A DNA stretch of 64,000 nt from Excoecaria cochinchinensis (taxonomy: Eukaryota; Streptophyta; Magnoliopsida; Malpighiales; Euphorbiaceae), in assembly GCA_947683425.1 (NCBI GenBank), contig CANTUQ010000004.1:11570001-11634000 (forward strand), in the 5' to 3' direction. Position 1 is the first letter of the stretch. Each line of letters starts with the position of its first letter. The notes under the pieces were generated by a model. It was given only the letters and a program-made list of their open reading frames with translations, searched no databases and had not been told where the DNA came from. The translations under genes were made by a program, and so were the position numbers. This document shows, one piece after another, positions 56,706 to 64,000 of the stretch.

Positions 56706-57697
56706 TTCTGTAGGCGCCATGATTGCCCAAGAGGATTAATTCGGAGTGGAATTTGCTATTTACTATCTTAGTAAGAAGTTCCTGGCTTATGAGATTAAGT
56801 ATACAAAAGTAGAAAAGATCTGTCTTGCGGTAATTTGGACCTCTAAGAAGTTGAGACACTACTTTTCACTCCTACAGGGTATAGGCGATAGCAAAGCAGG
56901 ATCCCTTGAGATACTTGCAGGAGGCTCCATCGTTACTTAGAAAAATGGGTAGGTGATTGTTGCTGTTACAAGAGTTTGATATAGAGTACGTTACTCAAAA
57001 AACTATGAAATGGCGTGCAGTGGCAGAATTTCTAGCAGAACACCCAATTCAAGGAGACTCATATGAGTTAAACTTTCCAGATGAGGATGTGACAGCCATC
57101 GGAGTTCAGGGATGGTAACTGTACTTTGATGGGGCTGTGAACAATAAGGGGGCAGGAGTAGGAGTCATTCTGACCACTCCGGATAATGAGAAACTCCCTT
57201 TGGCAAAGAAACTGAGGTTCAAAGCTACCAATAATAAAGCTGAGTATGAAGCATGTACTTTTGGGTTGGAAACGTTAATAGCCTTAGGGGCAAAGAAAGT
57301 GGAAGTGTTTGGTGATTCATCCCTGGTGATCAATCAAATTCGAGGTGAATGGGCTATTAAAGAAGCAAGGCTAATGTCGTACATTAAGCACTTGAGAGAC
57401 CTGAGTAGTCAGCTTGAAGTGTGTACATTCTATTTCATTCCAAGGGACGAAAATCAGTTGGCCGACGCGCTCGCCACTTTATTGTCAATGTGGGACAATC
57501 CAGAAAGGGCAGTTATGGGGCCGGTTTTGATTCCTAGCTCTAAGAGACCTAGCTTCGAATCTAAATCAGTCATGGAAATAAGAGTAGCGGATGGGAAGCC
57601 GTGGTATTATGATATTATGAAATATCTAGAAAATACGACTTTTCCAGAGGAAGCTACCGAGAAAGATCAGAGAATGATTAACAAATTGTCTACCTAG
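56706..57697 (+). pseudogene. Tat dual RNase H region
   Basis: The first RNase H fragment reads VGAMIAQED, a stop, FGVEFAIYYLSKKFLAYEIK, KICLAVIWTSKKLRHYF (56715-56875); after a shift, LLLLQEFDIEYVTQKTMKWR and AVAEFLAEHPIQGDSY. The second, archaeal-type RNase H (57115-57480) is well preserved: LYFDGAVNNKGAGVGVIL, NNKAEYEACTFGLE, VEVFGDSSLVINQIRGEW and FIPRDENQLADALATL, with the four catalytic acidic residues D, E, D, D in place. Two RNase H domains in tandem are a known trait of the Tat lineage. The 186-codon open stretch 57137-57697 covers the second domain and linker to integrase. Confidence 0.85.
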
Positions 57698-58846
57698 TTC
57701 ATTTGCATAAATAGGATATTATACCAACGGCAGGCTGATGGTATCCAGTTAAGATGTTTGGATGAGAAAGAGGCCAAAAGGCTAATGGAAGAAACTCATG
57801 CTGGCGTATGTGAAGCCCATATGAACGGGCTGACATTGGCAAAGAAGATTATGAGGCAAGGGTTCTTCTAGCTCACCTTGGATAATGACTACTCAAAGTA
57901 TGTAAAGCAGTGTCAGTTGTGCCAACAGTACGCAGATTTAAGGCACTTGCCTGTATCAAAATTGCATAATTTGACATCGCCTTGGCCGTTCGCAGCTTGG
58001 GGGATTGATATTATTGGGAAAATTCATCCTACGGCTTCCAATTAACACATATACATCATCGTCGCCATTGATTATATTACCAAATGGGTAGAAGCTGAGT
58101 CTTTCAAAAAAGTTGATGCTAGGGATATGGCGAAAGTCATTGAGAAAAATTTGATATGTAGGTACGGCCTCCCACATCATGTGGTATTTGACAACGGGGT
58201 CCAGTTTATGGCCGAGATGAAGAAATTGTTCCAATAGTATGGTATTGAGCATCACAAGTCGTCCCCAAACCGCCCTTAAACTAATGGGGCAGTAGAAGCC
58301 GCCAACAAAAGCATTAAGAGGATTCTAGCCAAGATGGTTCATAATTATAAAGATTGGGCGGAAAAGTTACCTTTTGCACTCTGGGGTTAAAGAACGACCA
58401 CCAGAACATCTACAGGAGCCACACCGTACTCTTTGATGTATGGAACGGAGGCAGTATTGCCAGTCAAAGTTGAACTCAAGTCACTAAGAGTGGTCATGGA
58501 AGCTCAGATCCTAGAAGCTGAATGGGCACAACAACGGTTACAGCACTTAAACATGTTGGATGAGAACAGATTGAAAGCCTATTACCATAACCAAATCTAT
58601 CAGAAGAGGCTCGCTAGATCCTTTGGAAAGAAAGTCAAGAAGCATCCCCTGAAGGAAGGGGACTTGGTGTTAAAGCATATGAGACCAGGTGCACCTAATA
58701 TCAGAGGAAAGTTCAGACCAACGTGGGAAGGACCATTTGTCCTCAAGAAGTTGTTATCAAAAGGAGTTGCGATTCCGTCAGATAGCGATGGTAACGAATT
58801 CAAAGAACCGATCAATATTGATAGACTCAAAAGGTTCCATGGCTGA
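57698..58846 (+). pseudogene. Tat integrase
   Basis: Same frame as the second RNase H, with six internal stops. N-terminal zinc-binding HAGVCEAHMNG..CQLCQ (57795-57925). Catalytic core: WGIDIIG (first Asp, about 58008), YGLPHHVVFDNGVQF (second Asp, about 58192) and NGAVEAANKSIKRIL (Glu, about 58294), so the D,D,E triad survives. The C-terminal part from 58433 is a clean 137-codon stretch ending KGVAIPSDSDGNEFKEPINI, DRLKRFHG. Stops include TAG for Trp in FF*LTLD and TAA for Gln in RP*TNGA. The enzyme would have inserted element cDNA in the nucleus. It ends where the long untranslated 3' region begins. Confidence 0.85.
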
Positions 58847-60239
58847 AGACAATAAAATCGAAAGAAGAGAATAAAAGCCCAGCAGGTCAAAAATCAAAAA
58901 AGGCGACCTTGCTAAAATTGGGCGCCTCGTCAGGGTGAAAACCGAAAAAAGGCATCCTGGGCAAAAATTAGAGGCATTAGAGAAAATATCCAATCAAGAA
59001 AACCCGAGAGGGCTGATTGGTAACAGGAGTTGATGCTATCAAGATTTGGCTCTGTGAATGAATATAGTTTGGCATTCTTGAATTAGTGTTAAATGGTGAT
59101 CATGTATATTGAAATCATACTGAAACGGGCACAATGTTGTGAAATGAAATAAAACTAAATTCATTCATTGATATTATTTCCTAGTTCGGTTCTAAAAAGG
59201 AACATATTGCTTAAAATCCATACAAATCTGAACTAGACTTTACTACCTGCTCTCGCCGGCAGGGTGCCTTAGTGGCCAGGTCCTATTATCAGCTGCGGGG
59301 CTAGGAGTCCATCCTCTATATGCACTGGTAGAAGTTACAGAATGATTCCCAAAAAAAGGGTATAGTAGTTTTCTCTGGTAATTCAGTCCAAAGATCATGA
59401 TACTGAGAAGCAAAGGCTGAAGACAAGACCCCGCCTCGAAAGAATAGGGAATGTCTCACTGCATCGTTAATCCCTCTGAATTATCAAGCACAATAGGTGG
59501 TAGAGTAAAAGGCAACCTCATGAAGCCTGAAGGAACCCGATCCTCATCTGCTTCCTCACCCAATCTAGCAACACATTCATCAAGGGAGGCCATGAAATGC
59601 AACCGATGCCTAAAGAGAAATACCTCAGAGAATAACTGCTGATTACCCTAGGAAGAGGCTTTGATAGTAGCTTCAACTTTTCTTGTAGCTGTACCGGAAG
59701 GGCAAGAGATTCTCAAAAAAAAAGGCCGTTAGAGATGAAAACTGTGACTGGCTCTCTAAGCAAAAGTTAGGCCAAAGGGCAGGGTGAAAACCTGGGAACA
59801 GGCAGTCTATCATTCAAAAAATGAAATAAATAAAAGCTGTTGGAGTAGGTTGGGTCCATTCCAGGCAAAAATTAGGCACAAGGTTATGTGAAAATCCCTA
59901 AAGGGACGCATTTCCCACTAAGAAAAGCTAGTGTGAAAATCCACAAAGGACGCACTACCTTTAAAACAATGACTTTTGACGCCTAGAGCGATAAGACGGC
60001 ATCACTCCGAATGACTTTCCTTTAGACAGAGCTTGATTCAAAGTTAAGGGGGCAAAATGCTTGTTGACCGGGGAGCAAAGATGCGCATGAGTCAGTTCTC
60101 TTTGAAAAGATTATGGGACAAAGCCCGTAAAGCCAAGACAACGCTTTTCTAGATCCTTGGGGGCATCGGACAATGTGAGCAGCCGAGCAGCACCCTCAAT
60201 GAATCCCTTAACCACCTGGGATGTGGTCTATTCATTTTT
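58847..60239 (+). other. T3 3' untranslated region, part 1
   Basis: No gene. Scattered related segments of about 45 bp built on CAAAAATTAGGC, CAGGGTGAAAACC and GGACGCA recur near 58914, 58964, 59763, 59871 and 59930. This kind of repeated A-rich purine sequence after integrase is usual in Tat elements. A 63-codon frame at 59451 shows no similarity I can recognise. Confidence 0.6.
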
Positions 60240-61170
60240 GCATATCACATGCATGTCACGTGCATTCAGTCATTTACACGTATAGATAAGCACACACAAT
60301 TCTTGTACATTAATCCTTTGCATGTGTTTCTTATATATAGTTTTGTATGTATACTTGACACACATTATTCCATATGCACACACAATCTTTTGTATATGTT
60401 GTTGTGTACATAACTCAAAAGGATAGGTTTGAATAGACCTCATGAGCAAGGATGATCCAAAGGATGGATTCAGCTCCGCATGGTAGGCCACTGTATCCGG
60501 CGTAAAATCAGGTAAATAGGTATAGAGGGGGTGGAATGCCCAGAAGGACAAGCCAATCCGGAGACACCATGCTCAGGGCAATCTGAAATCACACAAATCT
60601 ATAGAAAATAAGATTCTTTGAGAAGCCGAACTATCCACACATACTATAGTCGGAGGCAAATCAGACGCAAAAGTGAGCCAAGGTACAGTTTTGAATCTAC
60701 ATCGATGCTCATCCATGCCGAACAATCAGGATCAAGATAAAGTCCTCACGAGAATGAAATCTCAAAGACCCGTTCCTAAAAAGACATTTAAGAGAGCAAG
60801 CAGACTCATGCACACCATGTCAGGAGCAATAAGGACCTGCTCCCAAGAGGGAAAAGAATAAGCCTTTCTCATGCACACCATGCCGGGAGCAAACAGGTAA
60901 GTTTCTCTGTCATAAGATGTATGCTAACACACCTCACACAATCCGGATTCAAATGTATGTATATTCCACACAAATGATTCCACACACGTGCATAGTGTTT
61001 TGTATATGTACATGGCTCACATGAGGGGTACGAATAGACCTCAAGTTTAAAGATGATTCAAGAGATGAGTTCAGTCAGACTCATGCATGCCATGCCAGGG
61101 GCAATCAGGTAAGTTTCCCTATCATAAGATATACGCTCACATACATCATATAGTAAGTGTACAAAATCCA
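60240..61170. repeat. Two degenerate copies of a ~600-bp repeat in T3 3' region
   Basis: CACACAATCTTTTGTATATG with following GAATAGACCTCA (60380-60445) recurs as TGTTTTGTATATG with GAATAGACCTCA (60990-61045), about 599 bp apart. CATGCACACCATG..CAGGTAAGTTTC recurs at 60870 and 61085. Confidence 0.6.
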
Positions 61171-61697
61171 AATTAAAATGTACAAGAATATAAATCCTCA
61201 AACACAAACAACACAAAAAAAAAATTAAAAATTCGCAAACAAAACAAGATAAAACAAAAAGACATTTTCAAGGCCTTGAAAATCCAATATACTGTAAATA
61301 CATTCAAAATGTAAAGGTCAAAACCAAATCAAGGGAAAAACAGAAACGAAAACAAAAACAATATAGAAAAATCACCCGCCTGCAGGCAAACAACAAAATT
61401 TCCAATCTAATTTGTTCTTTGAGAAAACTCAAATTTTTTTCCGCCCCGGAGGCTCATCATCAAATTCTCTCACCCTCTTGAGAAGTATGCAGGTCTTTTC
61501 AACAAGGAGGCTGCGTTGGAAATGATAGAGGAATCGATATCTGGCATGTCACAGTCGGTGCAATCAAGAAAATGGGGAACAACTAGCTGTCCTTCAGGGG
61601 GAACACATTTGACAACGCTCCCAACAGTAAAAATAGAAGAGGTTCAGGATAAGCGCCAGCAAAGAAAACGACGAACAAGTCACCATACCAACCTAAG
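61171..61697 (+). other. T3 3' region, A-rich, no feature
   Basis: A-rich sequence with AAACAAAA runs to 61370, then ordinary composition. No gene or repeat structure is seen apart from the start of the next arrays. Confidence 0.5.
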
Positions 61698-61773
61698 GGG
61701 GTTAGCAGATCAGAATATTGTACTAACCGGATGGGGGTTAGCAGATCAGACGTTGAAATAGCCGGATGGAGAT
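61698..61773. repeat. Two 36-bp tandem copies
   Basis: GGGGTTAGCAGATCAGA..AACCGGATG, then GGGGTTAGCAGATCAGA..AGCCGGATG. Confidence 0.75.
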
Positions 61774-61863
61774 AGGATGTTACACGGATTGGTTGGAGGT
61801 TACCAAGGTTGTGCTGTGTAAGCCCAGAAGCGGTTACCAAGACAGAATGTTCAATCACATGCG

Positions 61864-62403
61864 ATGGAACACATCGCAAACAGAGGTTGTAGTCACAGAA
61901 TACTGCATCTCACAGACACCGTGCAAGCCGAGATGAGGCCAGCGGGATGGATCAGCTACCGTCCAGACCGAGACGAGGTTAGCAGAGCACCAGTGATAGA
62001 GCAGATCGCAATGGGATTGGGGTTAGAGAGTACTGCATCTCACAGACACTGTGCAGGCCGGGAAGAGGCTAGCGGATCACCAGCGGTAGAACAGATCGCA
62101 AACAGAGGTTGTAGTCACAGAGTACTGCATCTCACAAACACCGTGCAAGCCGAGATGAGGCCAGCGGGATGGATCAGCTACCGTGCAGACCGAGACGAGG
62201 TTAGCAGAGCACCAGTGATAGAGCAGATCGCAACGGGATTGGGGTTAGAGGACACCGTATCTCACAAACTCCGTGCAGGCCGGGACGAGGCTAGCGGATC
62301 ACCAGCGGTAGAACAAATCACAAACAAAGGTTGTAGTCAGAGAGTAATGCATATCGCAGACACCACGCATGTCGAGACGAGGACAGCGGGGCACACGCGA
62401 TAG
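61864..62403 (+). repeat. 222-bp tandem repeat with an open frame through it
   Basis: CGCAAACAGAGGTTGTAGTC recurs at 61875 and 62097, and a diverged copy at 62319: a period of 222 bp, about 2.4 copies. Because 222 is divisible by three, a 179-codon frame (ATG 61864) stays open, giving a 74-residue repeat (MRPAGWISYR, EVSRAPVIEQIA, ASGSPAVEQI). Internally the unit is made of shorter related pieces (AGCACCAGTGATAGAGCAGA / GATCACCAGCGGTAGAACAG). I consider it a repeat with incidental coding potential; no domain is recognised. Confidence 0.8.
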
Positions 62404-62410
62404 AACAGAT

Positions 62411-63146
62411 CCGCACTTTGTAAGTCTGAAGCAGACTCGGTGCAGCTCAGGAGAGCAATCCTCGCATTTTGTAAGTCTGGAGTAGACTCGGTGCATCACC
62501 ATCCGCACTTTGTAAGTCTAAAGCAGACTCGGTGCAGCTCAGGAGAGCAACCCTCGCGTTTTATAAGTCTGGAGTAGACTCGGCGCATCATCATCCGCAC
62601 TTTGTAAGTCTGGAGCAGAGTTGGTGCAGCTCAGGAGAGCAACCCTCCCGTTTTGTAAGTCTGGAGCAGACTCAGCGCATCACCATCCGCACTTTGTAAG
62701 TCTGGAGCAGACTCGGTGCAGCTCAGGAGAGCAACCCTCGCATTTTGTAATTCTGGAGCAGACTCGGCGCATCACCATCCGCACTTTATAAGTTTGGAGC
62801 AGACTCGGTGCAGTTCAGGAGAGCAACCCTCGCATTTTGTAAGTCTAGAGCAAACTCGGCGCATCACCATCCGCATTTTGTAAGTCTGGAGCAGACTCGG
62901 TGCAGCTCAGGAGAGCAATCCTCGCGTTTTTTAAGTCTGGAGCAGACTCGGCGCATCACCATCCGCACTTTGTAAGTCTGGAGCAAACTCAGTGCAGCTC
63001 AGGAGAGCAATCCTCGCGTTTTGTAAGTCTGGACCAGACTCGGCGCATCACCATCCGCACTTTGTAAGTCTGGAGCAGACTCGGTGCAGTTTAGGAGAGC
63101 AACCCTCGTGTTTTGGAAGTCTGGAGCAGACTCGACGCATCGCTAG
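62411..63146. repeat. 92-bp tandem repeat, eight copies
   Basis: Starts at 62411, 62503, 62595, 62687, 62779, 62871, 62963 and 63055, exactly 92 bp apart. Each unit is itself a dimer: CCGCACTTTGTAAGTCTGGA with GCAGACTCGGTGCAGCTCAG, then TTTTGTAAGTCTGGAGCAGA with CTCGGCGCATCACCAT. Confidence 0.95.
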
Positions 63147-63243
63147 TTCCCCAGCAAAAAGGTAAGGGCTGCCTCAGGTACGCATCTCTTTCCTTCTTCT
63201 CTGAATTTTGGCTCATCTAGACACTAGTGCACTAGTTTACCCA

Positions 63244-63257
63244 AAATTGGGGGCAAC
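63244..63257 (+). other. Polypurine tract region of T3
   Basis: AAATTGGGGGCAAC directly before the 3' LTR; the G-rich tract is probably the plus-strand primer. Confidence 0.65.
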
Positions 63258-64000
63258 TGTAGACACCGAGTCCGAAGGCAGCCCAAATCAGAGTTACCCA
63301 ATGATGATAAGATGCCTTATCACAGGCAAAGAAGTTGAAAGTGGTGATTTCCTGTTTAAATTTGCATTTTAGAGTGAAAAAGTAAAAATAATAATAATAA
63401 TAAAAAATATTTTAAAAATTAGTGTTGAAAAATGGGGGCTTGAAATTACAATATTTTTAGGTAAATTAGAAAATAAAAAAAAAATCTGCCTGAAAAGCAC
63501 GGCTGTGCATTGCGTGCAGCGCACACAGCCACGCCAAATTGCCCTTTTTTCGCCCCAAAACTGATCTTGTCCGATTGTTTTCCACAAAATTCGATTTTTT
63601 ATCACCTTTTTAAGGGATTTTAAGGTTTTTTTTCAATTTTTAAAATTTAAAATTGTTAATATCTGATTTTATTAAGTTTTATCCCTTTAATTAATATTAT
63701 TTTCCTATATAAAAAGAATAAGATGGAAACATAAAGAGTGGGGATTTTTTGGCTAGGGTTTTTTCTCTTCATCTTTTCTTCTTCTTCCTGTAAAACTCTC
63801 TAAAAAAAAATTCCAGATTTTCCACAAGCAAGAAATCAAAAAGAAAAAGCTCATTTTTCATTCTTTTTCCAACACAATTTCTTCTAAACATATTTTAGAT
63901 GGATTTTTGTTGATGGAAAATTCATTTTTGAGACAAATAAAGTGATTATTTGTTCTTTAAAGATTCAATTTTCATTCTTTTGTCTTTCAATATTTTGTTT
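63258..64000 (+). repeat. 3' LTR of T3, cut by the window edge
   Basis: TGTAGACACCGAGTCC.., colinear with 51038-51770s: same TATA (63715-63726) and leader. It differs by a shorter GC dyad block (63494-63537) and by a TAA run (63388-63403) where the 5' LTR has poly-A. Confidence 0.9.

Larger units (their letters stand above)
51038..64000 (+). mobile_element. Tat/Ogre-type element T3, runs past the right edge
   Basis: 5' LTR 51038-54000, primer site 54001-54019, gag 54996-56018, decayed pol to 58846, 4.4 kb of untranslated 3' region rich in tandem repeats, polypurine tract and 3' LTR from 63258. It is inserted in B2 pol; presumed target duplication CCTAC (51033-51037), whose partner lies outside. 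The expected full length is about 15.2 kb if the 3' LTR is complete. Confidence 0.9.

Noticed and set aside
58856..61500. Possible env-like or additional ORF in the T3 3' region
   Set aside because: The only frames are under about 100 codons, without methionine-led conservation, membrane segments or recognisable motifs.
62411..63146. Regular direct repeats that look like a CRISPR array
   Set aside because: Units are contiguous with no unique spacers, lie inside a plant retrotransposon, and no cas genes are present. The same holds for the palindrome arrays in the LTRs.

Overview
This window is plant nuclear DNA, from an angiosperm and probably a eudicot. It consists almost entirely of nested transposable elements. 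I see no host protein gene, rRNA, tRNA gene or CRISPR array. The evidence is LTR retrotransposons of the plant Ty3/gypsy lineages Tekay/Del, Athila and Tat/Ogre, a CACTA (En/Spm-type) DNA transposon and a scrap of Ty1/copia, with AT-rich spacers and microsatellites. The species cannot be told from the sequence.

Layout from left to right. (1) 1-12626: minus-strand Tat element A, entered inside its RNase H. It is interrupted by a 5.0 kb CACTA transposon (1856-6872, target duplication AGT), and its LTR by a solo Tekay-like LTR called S (8152-10465, target duplication CCCTT). (2) 12627-15518: truncated Tekay-like LTR E, then a minus-strand copia integrase fragment (15519-15847). (3) 15848-19302: Tekay-like element D, almost emptied (2.1 kb LTR, 374 bp interior, truncated second LTR). 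(4) 19303-25961: two minus-strand Tekay-like LTRs, a and b, joined with lost ends. LTR b carries a solo Tat LTR (22868-24956, target duplication AAGGG). (5) 25962-45202: minus-strand Tekay-like element M, with LTR c and a gag-only interior. LTR c is split by a complete but defective Athila element (27637-43051, target duplication AGAGC), which in turn carries Tekay element B1 (31172-38588, target duplication CGGAA). (6) 45203-51037: Tekay element B2 on the plus strand, broken in pol by (7) Tat element T3 (51038 to beyond 64000), whose 3' LTR starts at 63258.

Coding capacity is decayed everywhere. B1 lacks everything after the RT N-terminus. Athila lacks integrase. T3 and A lack the RT core and have no recognisable protease. 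M and D lost most or all of pol. Many interruptions are Gln, Arg or Trp codons turned to stops, as expected from decay of methylated cytosines. The youngest insertion with both LTRs visible is B1, whose LTRs differ by roughly 1%.

The most interesting signal is in the LTRs, not the proteins. Tekay-type LTRs of otherwise different sequence share an ordered ladder of short hairpins whose stems change while pairing is kept, followed by a conserved double hairpin. Separately, nearly every LTR here (Tekay, Athila and Tat) carries an array of short GC-rich palindromes. The array lies downstream in Tekay LTRs and just upstream of the TATA box in Athila and Tat LTRs. One palindrome word is shared between Athila and two Tekay-type LTRs. 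These look like an undescribed, convergent or exchanged LTR module.
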